The position numbers and the translations under genes were made by a program. Shown here piece by piece: positions 1-5,665 of a stretch of 7,815 nt of DNA. Below the pieces are notes generated by a model that did no database searches, was not told where the DNA came from, and saw only the letters and a list, made by a program, of their open reading frames with translations. The DNA is from an uncultured Alphaproteobacteria bacterium (GTDB lineage: Bacteria > Pseudomonadota > Alphaproteobacteria > Caulobacterales > Caulobacteraceae). The stretch is from positions 1-7,815 of the forward strand of contig CAIYSH010000495.1 in assembly GCA_903928755.1 (NCBI GenBank). The letters are read 5' to 3'. Position 1 is the stretch's first letter. Every line of letters starts with the position of its first letter.

Positions 1-1
1 A

Positions 2-607
2 GGCGGCACATCGTCGTTCTGTAACCTGATCGTGCGTCCCCTGCCCTTCAGCAACCGAACGTCAGCCAACTTCGTGACGTCCTTCCTTTCGCGGCCTGAA
101 AACGCCCAGACCGTGGAAACCAAGGGTGTCGATGCCGAAGCCAACTACTTCCACGAAGTCGGCCCGGGTCGCCTGAGCCTGCGGGTTCTGTCGACCTATC
201 AGCCACACTTCACTACGGTGCAGTTCCCCGGCGCGCCGGTGCTCGACGCTGCGGATGTGCCGCCCCTGCCGAAATGGCGCGCGGCCGCCTTCATCAAATA
301 CCAGGTCGGCGACTTCTCCGTCGATCTGCAGGAGCGTTATCGCAGCGGCTATCAGTTCAATTCGGACCGGAGCCTCAAGTTCGACGTGCCGCGGATCAAA
401 CCGATCGCCTACACCAACCTGACCCTGACCTACCAGCTCAAGGATGCCCAGGTTTACGGCACGGTGGAGAACCTGTTCGACAAGCAACCTGAGCCCTTTG
501 GCGGCGTTGGTGGCTCTTCGGGTGTGCCGGGCCTGTTCGGCGGATACCCACAGGGCGACTACATTGTCGGCCGGTATTTCATCATCGGATTCCGGATGAA
601 GCGCTGA
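2..607 (+). CDS. TonB-dependent receptor, C-terminal fragment (5' end outside window)
   Basis: This is the last 201 residues of an outer-membrane beta-barrel receptor that would import a nutrient using energy from TonB-ExbB-ExbD. The reading frame is open to the first base of the window, so the real start lies upstream and the GTG at 32 is internal. What is seen: alternating polar/hydrophobic strands, the phrase VYGTVENLFDKQP (about bases 452-490), which is the hallmark NLFD element near the end of TonB-dependent receptors, and a final strand GRYFIIGFRMKR. The plug domain and TonB box are not in view, so the ligand cannot be read. The chain ends in Lys-Arg and not in the terminal aromatic residue usual for barrel proteins, a small oddity. 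It is followed by a strong terminator, so it is transcribed separately from the quinoprotein gene. A role in uptake of the sugar handled by the downstream genes is inference from position only. Confidence 0.9.
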   Translation, partial: GGTSSFCNLIVRPLPFSNRTSANFVTSFLSRPENAQTVETKGVDAEANYFHEVGPGRLSLRVLSTYQPHFTTVQFPGAPVLDAADVPPLPKWRAAAFIKYQVGDFSVDLQERYRSGYQFNSDRSLKFDVPRIKPIAYTNLTLTYQLKDAQVYGTVENLFDKQPEPFGGVGGSSGVPGLFGGYPQGDYIVGRYFIIGFRMKR

Positions 608-672
608 TCGCGCGATCAAGCTGATCAGAGTTCACGACTGTTCGGCCGGCTTCCCGTCAGGATGTCGGCCAG

Positions 673-706
673 GGCGGGGGCGACGAAAGTCTCCCCCGCC
701 TTTTTA
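673..706 (+). terminator. Rho-independent terminator of the TonB receptor gene
   Basis: An 8-bp perfect G/C stem (GGCGGGGG at 673-680 with CCCCCGCC at 693-700) is continued, after a C/U mismatch, by three more pairs (682-684 with 689-691) closing a GAAA tetraloop of the GNRA type. Five T residues follow directly at 701-705. This is a textbook intrinsic terminator, placed 66 bases after the receptor stop codon. It insulates the quinoprotein gene at 770 from receptor transcription. Confidence 0.92.
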
Positions 707-769
707 TTGTGAGGCCTGCATTCTCGGACAAGTCCAGCTGTGCGTCCCTCGATGTGACGGGAGAGACCC
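707..769 (+). promoter_or_regulatory. Leader of the quinoprotein gene with ribosome binding site
   Basis: The quinoprotein gene must have its own promoter, because a strong terminator ends at 706 and only 63 bases remain before the ATG at 770. I see no convincing -35/-10 pair here, so the promoter may overlap the terminator or be of a non-housekeeping type. A GGGAGAG Shine-Dalgarno sequence at 759-765 lies 4 bases before the ATG and supports that start. Confidence 0.4.
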
Positions 770-2911
770 ATGCGTTCCGCATTCCTTCTTGGTGCCCTCG
801 CCGCTACCGGCCTGTGCGTCGGCGCTGCGCTTGCAGCGGGCGAAACAAGAGACTGGATCTATAACGGCAGTCCGGCGGGCGATCACTATACCTCCTTGAC
901 CCAGCTGACGCCGGCGAATGTGGCCCAACTACAGCCGGCCTGGAAATACGACTTCGAACCCGGCGGCTCGCAGTCCCAACCCATGGTGATTGGAGGGTTT
1001 CTCTATGGCCCGACGCCAAGCGGAAAACTTGTGGCCCTTGACGCTGCGACAGGTGCCCTGAAGTGGACTTTCAATCCCGGCTTCAATTCCAGTCAACCCA
1101 TCCGAGGCCTTCAAAGTCATGGGTCTGGCGCAAACCTGCGCCTGCTCTACAGCGTCGGTGAATTTCTCTACGCCCTGGACGCGGCGACCGGCAAACCCAT
1201 ACCGGCCTTCGGCCAGAACGGCCGTATCGACATGCGCGCCAACCTGCGTGGTCCGGCTGAAGAGAACGGCTTCTTCATGACATCGCCAGGATCAGTCTGG
1301 CGCGACCTCTACATCATCAGCGGCCGGGTTTCAGAAAGCACACCGGCCTCGCCGGGAGATGTCCGGGCCTTTGATGTGAACACCGGAAAGCTGCGGTGGA
1401 CCTTCCACACCGTGCCACATCCCGGAGAGCCAGGTTTCGAAACATGGCCCAAGGACGCCTACAAGACCCAGGGCGGTGCCAATGCCTGGGCCGGATCCGT
1501 TCTGGATGCCAGACGCGGCATTGTCTTCGTTGCGACCGGCTCTGCCGCCGACGACTTTTTTGGCGGCGAGCGGCTAGGTGCCAACCGGTTCGCCAATTCC
1601 CTGATCGCCCTTGACGCGAGAACAGGCAAACGTCTCTGGGACTTCCAGGCCGTGCACCACGACATCTGGGACATGGACTTCTCGGCCCCGCCGGTCCTGC
1701 TGACTGTCATGCACGGGGGCAAGGCGGTGGAAGCCGTCGCCGCGACCAACAAGCTGAGCTACCTCTACCTGTTTGAGCGGACGACCGGAAAACCCCTGTT
1801 TCCCATCCGCGAAATCCCCGTGGCGGCCAGCACCGTGCCAGGTGAAAAGGCCTGGCCGACCCAACCCGTCCCGACAACCCCCCGGCCGCTCTCCTGGACC
1901 AGGGTGACCGAGAACGACCTCAGCGACCGGTCGCCTGCCGCACGGATCTGGGCGCGGGATTCCTATGCTGCCATGAACGGTGGAGGAAAACAGTTCACGC
2001 CCATGGCCATTGGCAAGGAGACCCTCATCCTGGCCGGGTTCATCGGAGGTGTCGAATGGGGTGGCATGGCCGCCGACCGCAAGGGTGTGGTCTATGCCAA
2101 CGCCACGCGCATGCCCGGGGTCAGCAATATTGTGGAGTCCAGGAGCCTCCTGTCCTCGGGCGTCGGCGAGGGGGCCTATCGCACGCAATGCGCCGGTTGC
2201 CACGGGATGGAGATGAAGGGCAGTCCGCCCATGTTCCCGGCCCTGACGGACCTAAAGTCCAGGGCCTCAGCGTCGGAAATTACCGACGTCATCAGGAATG
2301 GCAGGGGCCGTATGCCGGCCTTCGCCAATCTGGCACCAGCGACCATTGCCAACCTTACGGCCTATCTGACAACCGGCACGGACCTTCCCGGCGCGGACAG
2401 ACCGGCCATTTCCCTGCAGGGCCGGTTTGCACCTTCCGTCACCCGTTATACCTCCACAGGCAACCGGCAGTGGCTGGATCCCGAGGGCTATCCCGGGACC
2501 AAGCCCCCCTGGGGGACACTGAATGCCATCGACATGAATACGGGCAGGTATTTGTGGACCGTGCCATTCGGCGTGACGGGGTCCATGGGGCCTGAATTCG
2601 GCGGAGCCAATACCGGCGGCGGTGTCATTACAGGCGGCGGTCTGCTGTTCATCGGTGCCACCTCGGACCGCAAGCTCCACGCCTACGACTCCCGGAACGG
2701 CAAGCTGCTCTGGGAAGCGACCCTCCCCGCCTCAGCCCAGGCGACACCGGCGGTCTATATGGCGGGTGGGCGGCAATTTGTTGTCATTGCCGCAAGTGCG
2801 CGTCGGGCCCCCATGGGTCGAACGCCACAAGGTCAGGACAACAGCCAGGCAATCTCGAGCGGCGGCGCACAGGGGGGCTATATTGCCTTTGCCCTGCCCG
2901 GGAAGCCCTAA
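770..2911 (+). CDS. Secreted PQQ-dependent dehydrogenase with an inserted cytochrome c domain
   Basis: A 713-residue quinoprotein, expected to oxidise a sugar or alcohol in the periplasm and pass electrons through its own haem to the respiratory chain. Residues 1-23 are a Sec signal peptide ending ALA-AG. Blade motifs of the form LxALDAxTGxxxW recur at about 87-99, 200-210, 278-290, 585-596 and 636-648. The stretch VHHDIWDMDFSAPPVLL (295-311) is the signature of the membrane glucose dehydrogenase/quinate dehydrogenase branch, and Lys328 aligns with the conserved active-site Lys of that group. A class I cytochrome c domain occupies about 462-535, with CAGCH at 474-478 and a probable axial Met at 515 (GRMPAF). 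Propeller sequence resumes after it, so it is an insertion and not a C-terminal fusion. The only cysteines are one in the signal peptide and the two haem cysteines, so the vicinal disulphide of methanol/ethanol dehydrogenases is absent. Substrate is unknown; an aldose is inferred from the neighbouring dgoKA genes. Confidence 0.88.
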   Translation: MRSAFLLGALAATGLCVGAALAAGETRDWIYNGSPAGDHYTSLTQLTPANVAQLQPAWKYDFEPGGSQSQPMVIGGFLYGPTPSGKLVALDAATGALKWTFNPGFNSSQPIRGLQSHGSGANLRLLYSVGEFLYALDAATGKPIPAFGQNGRIDMRANLRGPAEENGFFMTSPGSVWRDLYIISGRVSESTPASPGDVRAFDVNTGKLRWTFHTVPHPGEPGFETWPKDAYKTQGGANAWAGSVLDARRGIVFVATGSAADDFFGGERLGANRFANSLIALDARTGKRLWDFQAVHHDIWDMDFSAPPVLLTVMHGGKAVEAVAATNKLSYLYLFERTTGKPLFPIREIPVAASTVPGEKAWPTQPVPTTPRPLSWTRVTENDLSDRSPAARIWARDSYAAMNGGGKQFTPMAIGKETLILAGFIGGVEWGGMAADRKGVVYANATRMPGVSNIVESRSLLSSGVGEGAYRTQCAGCHGMEMKGSPPMFPALTDLKSRASASEITDVIRNGRGRMPAFANLAPATIANLTAYLTTGTDLPGADRPAISLQGRFAPSVTRYTSTGNRQWLDPEGYPGTKPPWGTLNAIDMNTGRYLWTVPFGVTGSMGPEFGGANTGGGVITGGGLLFIGATSDRKLHAYDSRNGKLLWEATLPASAQATPAVYMAGGRQFVVIAASARRAPMGRTPQGQDNSQAISSGGAQGGYIAFALPGKP

Positions 2912-3007
2912 AATCCCGGCATGTGAATGTTGGCGGCCGCAAGGGACTCAAAGTCCATCATTGAGCCGTTCAGATCAGACTATCGTCCAACGGACAGAAG
3001 GCATTGC

Positions 3008-3649
3008 TCAGACCATGGCCGGGTTGGACATGGCCGCGCGCACGGCGGTAATGGCCGCAGTTGCGCGAAGACCCACCTCCCCGGCCGACATCCCCGGCCT
3101 GTAGAGGTCCGAGCCCAGGCCGAACCCCCGGGCTCCGGCGGCCGTCCACGCCGCCATCTGGTCTGGCCCCACCCCACCTACGGGAATGACATCGGCTTCG
3201 AGAGGCAGGACCGCCTTCAAGGCCTTGAGATGGTCCGGACCATAGCTGGCCGCCGGGAAGAGCTTCAGCCGCCGGGCACCTGCCGCCAGAGCGGCAAAGG
3301 CTTCGGTCGCGGTGGCGAAACCCGGCAAGGACTCAAGGCCCAGTTCAACCGTCCGGGAAATCACTGCAGGATTGGTGTTGGGGCTGACAATCATTCGACC
3401 GCCAGCGTCAGCGACAGCCTCAACCTGGTCAGAGGTCAGGACCGTGCCGGCCCCCCAGACCATCCGCCCCTCCATCTGGCGAAGGGCTGCTATGCTCTCC
3501 AGGGGCCGCGGGGAATTGAGCGGCACCTCGACCAGACGAAGGCCCGCCGCGAAAAGCGACTCGGCAATGGCGACCACTTCATCGGGACGGACGCCCCGGA
3601 GGATCGCCACAAGCGGCGCCTCGTCGAAAGCTGCCTGGAAGGTGGTCAT
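3008..3649 (-). CDS. dgoA: 2-dehydro-3-deoxy-6-phosphogalactonate aldolase (KDPGal aldolase)
   Basis: A 213-residue cytoplasmic class I aldolase of the KDPG/KHG family, cleaving 2-keto-3-deoxy-6-phosphogalactonate to pyruvate and glyceraldehyde 3-phosphate, the last step of the De Ley-Doudoroff pathway. Seen in order: VAILRG (14-19), VEVPLNSP (40-47) with the catalytic Glu41, GAGTVL (66-71), SPNTNP (89-94), the PGFATATEAF segment (109-118), the Schiff-base Lys129 in LKLFPA, VGGV (157-160) and GLGSDLYRPG (177-186). The IPLNSP-like and GSDLYRPG forms are those of DgoA and differ from the KDPG-specific Eda type. Length matches the family. The ATG overlaps the stop of dgoK by four bases (ATGA), so the two are translationally coupled. 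It converges on the quinoprotein gene with 96 bases between stops. Galactonate rather than gluconate stereochemistry is inferred from similarity and the kinase partner. Confidence 0.93.
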   Translation of the reverse strand: MTTFQAAFDEAPLVAILRGVRPDEVVAIAESLFAAGLRLVEVPLNSPRPLESIAALRQMEGRMVWGAGTVLTSDQVEAVADAGGRMIVSPNTNPAVISRTVELGLESLPGFATATEAFAALAAGARRLKLFPAASYGPDHLKALKAVLPLEADVIPVGGVGPDQMAAWTAAGARGFGLGSDLYRPGMSAGEVGLRATAAITAVRAAMSNPAMV

Positions 3650-4560
3650 TGAACGAACACTCCTGAAGCCAGAGCGGCAAGTCCGGACAGTGCCGCAAGC
3701 TCGCCGTCATGGACATCGACGCCATAGCCCAGGTTCTGAAGCACCCTATGGTATCGGGATGCAAGCTTGAGGTCGCCAATGATCGTGACCGGCGTCTCTG
3801 GACCAACGCCAAGGACTCCGGGAACAGAGGCCACCTCTGACCCGATCAGCAGGCCTGAAAGGTAGGACGTCGCCTGGCTGGCCGGCATGTCCCCACCGAC
3901 CACCCGGGACCTGGCCGTAAACAGTCGTGAAGCCAGGGCGTCGCCGCGACCTGCCGCAAGGACCCCGCGGTCAAAAGCGCCGTCATCATCATCTGTGGCA
4001 CTGCTGCTCAGGACGCTTTGCGTCCTCAGAAGTTCAAACAGTTCGCCCGTCATGCAACTGACAAACCGTTCGATCTGCCCGTCGACAACCTTCACCCATT
4101 TGGCATGGGTACCAGGGTGACAGATCAGATGCTCGCCCTGCGCCCGCGAGGCGTCTGCGGCGACCCACCCCAGAACATGGGTTTCTTCACCACGCATGAC
4201 ATCGGGTCCGCCATCCGGTCGCTCACACCTTAGGCCGGGGACGATCCATACCGGTGAACCCTCGCGGTCAATCCGGTGCAGGCCGCCAGCCAACTGGACG
4301 ATGGAGGTCGGGCAGTCGAGATAGGGAACCGGCGTCCATCCAAGGTTTGAACCAATCATCCCGCACAGGATGGCGGGAAGCCCGTCGGCACCCAAAGCAG
4401 ACTGCACGGTATCGGCAAACCGCAGGGCAGCATCACCAGGTGCCAGGCGCCCGACCCCCAGCGGAAACTCCCGGCGCATTTTGGGTTGACCGTCAGCCCC
4501 GACCACCCACGCACGCAGGTTGGTTGTGCCCCAATCGACTGCCAGAAAGGGAGATTTCAT
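3646..4560 (-). CDS. dgoK: 2-dehydro-3-deoxygalactonokinase
   Basis: A 304-residue cytoplasmic kinase that phosphorylates 2-keto-3-deoxygalactonate at C6 with ATP, supplying the substrate for the DgoA encoded next to it. Family landmarks are all visible: the phosphate-1 loop DWGTTNLRAW (9-18), CGMIGSNLGW (66-75), WIVPGLRC (105-112), DVMRGEETHVLG (120-131), HPGTHAKWV (148-156), MTGELFELL (170-178) and the late SGLLIGSEVAS stretch (235-245). The last is a close match to the E. coli DgoK counterpart as I recall it. Length is close to the roughly 290 residues usual for the family. The ATG at 4558-4560 places the DWGTT loop at the normal distance from the N terminus; only a weak AGG lies upstream as a ribosome binding site. 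It is the first gene of a two-gene minus-strand operon and is probably controlled from the divergent region at 4561-4964. Confidence 0.94.
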   Translation of the reverse strand: MKSPFLAVDWGTTNLRAWVVGADGQPKMRREFPLGVGRLAPGDAALRFADTVQSALGADGLPAILCGMIGSNLGWTPVPYLDCPTSIVQLAGGLHRIDREGSPVWIVPGLRCERPDGGPDVMRGEETHVLGWVAADASRAQGEHLICHPGTHAKWVKVVDGQIERFVSCMTGELFELLRTQSVLSSSATDDDDGAFDRGVLAAGRGDALASRLFTARSRVVGGDMPASQATSYLSGLLIGSEVASVPGVLGVGPETPVTIIGDLKLASRYHRVLQNLGYGVDVHDGELAALSGLAALASGVFVQ

Positions 4561-4562
4561 GG

Positions 4563-4574
4563 GTAAGCGCCTAC
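4563..4574. promoter_or_regulatory. Candidate LacI-family operator beside the dgoK start
   Basis: GTAAGC|GCCTAC is an inverted repeat with one mismatched pair and a central CG, the general look of LacI/GalR-family operators. It sits 3-14 bases upstream of the dgoK ATG, overlapping the weak ribosome binding site. That position would suit repression, but no second copy was found near the plus-strand promoter and no regulator gene is in view. It could be chance in GC-rich DNA. Confidence 0.25.
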
Positions 4575-4610
4575 GGATTCAATCATGCAACCGATTTCAT
4601 GAACGGGATC

Positions 4611-4616
4611 ATTATA
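4611..4616 (-). promoter_or_regulatory. Candidate -10 element of the dgoKA promoter
   Basis: Read on the minus strand this is TATAAT, a perfect housekeeping -10 in an otherwise GC-rich region, and it would give a leader of about 45 bases before dgoK. The hexamer 17 bases upstream (CTAGCC, 4634-4639) is a poor -35, so the promoter may need an activator. An 8-base palindrome TTCATGAA (4596-4603) lies just downstream, near the predicted transcription start, and could be part of an operator. Confidence 0.4.
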
Positions 4617-4704
4617 GGGTCAATTGGATGGCAGGCTAGGGCCAACCCGGGCTCGAGACGCGCTGATGTCCGATACAATAAACCGAGGTCTCACCTAGTG
4701 CGGA

Positions 4705-4825
4705 CAAGGCTTCGAGTGGAACCTGACCTGCTTGACAAGGCCTGTCGCTGTCCCTGACAATCGTTTTCATTGGCTCGATCAGACGCAGGCAACCTGCCGG
4801 ACGCCTTCCTATTCAGGCAAGGCTT
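4705..4825 (+). repeat. Three direct copies of CAAGGCYT
   Basis: CAAGGCTT occurs at 4705-4712 and 4818-4825, and CAAGGCCT at 4736-4743. The first two copies share the longer core GACAAGGC (4703-4710 and 4734-4741), exactly 31 bases apart, close to three helical turns. Such phased repeats around a promoter can be activator or repressor half-sites. With 8-base units in GC-rich DNA, chance is a real alternative. Confidence 0.3.
4732..4761 (+). promoter_or_regulatory. Candidate promoter for the RraA-MFS-isomerase operon
   Basis: A perfect TTGACA (4732-4737) is followed, 18 bases later, by GACAAT (4756-4761), a four-of-six match to the -10 consensus. The spacer begins inside an imperfect palindrome GACA-N5-TGTC (4734-4746), which could be a regulator site overlapping the -35. 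The predicted leader of nearly 200 bases before the GTG at 4965 is long, so another start site closer to the gene is possible. Confidence 0.35.
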
Positions 4826-4964
4826 GCTCTGGCGGCGAAACGGGTGAATTCGGCGGCGTTTCCGGCGTCGTCTGATCGTCGGCAAGCCGCGCCTGGCCGC
4901 CAGGTCAGGTTCATATTGGTAGCGTGGCGGCAGCCCTTGCGCGCCCACATGGAGTAAGCAGACC

Positions 4965-5636
4965 GTGCTGAAGATCTTCAACGAATTCGAACGTCGCCCC
5001 GACCTTCTGGCGCGCTTCGACAAGCTGCTCCCCAGCTATTCCATTTCCTGCATTTTTGCAGACGTCATGTATCGCCAGAATGTGATGGTCTCGGCGATCA
5101 AGCCGCCCTTCAAGGCCAAGGCCTGCGGTCAGGCTCTTACGGTGCAGCTTTCCGGCGGGGATCTGGTTGACCCTCTGAAGGCCCTGGAAATGGGCCAGCC
5201 CGGCGACATCATCGTGGTGGACGCCGGCGGCGATACGGAGACTTCGGTCTGCGGCGGCCTCATGGGCGGCCTGGCCAAGAACCGCGGCATTCGCGGCATG
5301 GTGATCGATGGTGCCGGTCGGGACACCGACGAACTGGAAGACATCAATTTTCCGATCTGGACCCGGGCGATTACGGCCCGCGGCACCCACACGATGTTCT
5401 CCGAGCGCAAGGAAGAACTGTCGATCAATGTGCCCATTACCTGCGGCGGCGTGATCGTGCGGCCCGGCGATTTCATCGTGGCTGACATCATCGCGGCCGT
5501 GGTCGTGCCGCTGGAACGCGCCGACGAATTCCTGACCCTGGCGGAGGAACAGGCTGACCGGGAACAGCGGACCCGGGAATGGGTGGCCCGCGGCAAGACC
5601 GTGGAAGATTTGCTGGCTGAATTCGGCCGCATCTAG
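4965..5636 (+). CDS. RraA-like / HMG-CHA aldolase family protein
   Basis: A 223-residue protein of the RraA-like fold, whose enzymatic members are metal-dependent class II lyases (4-hydroxy-4-methyl-2-oxoglutarate aldolase, oxaloacetate decarboxylase), while E. coli RraA inhibits RNase E. Seen: GDIIVVDAGGD (80-90), the loop CGGLMGGLAKNRGIRGMVID (96-115), and GAGRDTDEL (116-124), where Arg119-Asp120 correspond to the conserved Arg-Asp pair that binds substrate and Mg2+. The later GGVIVRPGDFIVADIIAAVVVP (161-182) is also typical. Residues 185-215 form a charged helix, as is common at the C terminus. These catalytic features favour an enzyme over an RNase regulator. The GTG start is chosen because GGAG at 4951-4954 lies 10 bases before it and the nearby ATG at 4949 meets a stop after two codons. 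First gene of a plus-strand operon; 29 bases precede the transporter. In this context it may act on a keto-acid or hydroxy-acid sugar derivative, which is inference. Confidence 0.85.
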   Translation: MLKIFNEFERRPDLLARFDKLLPSYSISCIFADVMYRQNVMVSAIKPPFKAKACGQALTVQLSGGDLVDPLKALEMGQPGDIIVVDAGGDTETSVCGGLMGGLAKNRGIRGMVIDGAGRDTDELEDINFPIWTRAITARGTHTMFSERKEELSINVPITCGGVIVRPGDFIVADIIAAVVVPLERADEFLTLAEEQADREQRTREWVARGKTVEDLLAEFGRI

Positions 5637-5651
5637 CGGCCGCGGACAACC

Positions 5652-5660
5652 AGGGGGGAA
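5652..5660 (+). promoter_or_regulatory. Ribosome binding site supporting the GTG start of the transporter
   Basis: The purine run AGGGGGGAA lies directly upstream of the GTG at 5666, with five bases between the end of the run and the start codon. No ATG is available at the N terminus before the first membrane segment, so this site decides the start. Confidence 0.6.
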
Positions 5661-5665
5661 ACACT

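Larger units (their letters stand above)
4561..4964. promoter_or_regulatory. Divergent intergenic control region between dgoK and the RraA-like gene
   Basis: This 404-base gap separates two head-to-head transcription units and is the longest non-coding stretch in the window. No protein-coding reading with a ribosome binding site and family resemblance was found in it. It holds a consensus -10 for dgoK (4611-4616), a LacI-like palindrome next to the dgoK start (4563-4574), three copies of CAAGGCYT (4705, 4736, 4818), a TTGACA-based promoter candidate toward the plus strand (4732-4761), a CCTGG-CCG-CCAGG hairpin (4892-4904) and the GGAG ribosome binding site (4951-4954). Shared regulation of both operons is inference from this layout. 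Confidence 0.6.

Noticed and set aside
62..619. 185-codon minus-strand open frame opposite the TonB receptor
   Set aside because: Mirrors the receptor coding sequence; low-complexity composition and no family resemblance.
1574..2203. 209-codon minus-strand open frame opposite the quinoprotein gene
   Set aside because: Antisense shadow of a convincing plus-strand gene; no domain and no ribosome binding site I would trust.
2898..2919. CCGGGA / TCCCGG inverted repeat across the quinoprotein stop as a terminator
   Set aside because: Six pairs with a 10-base loop and no following T tract on either strand, so it does not qualify as an intrinsic terminator.
4254..4757. Plus-strand open frame running from inside dgoK into the divergent region
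   Set aside because: Most of it is antisense to dgoK, and the rest covers promoter-like sequence; the product is Arg/Pro/Gly-rich with no recognisable fold.
4838..4861. AAACG-N14-CGTTT inverted repeat as an operator
   Set aside because: Only five matching pairs with a long spacer and no further symmetry; too weak to call.
4691..5023. Minus-strand 110-codon open frame across the divergent region
   Set aside because: Overlaps the start of the RraA-like gene, is extremely Arg-rich and shows no domain; treated as chance.
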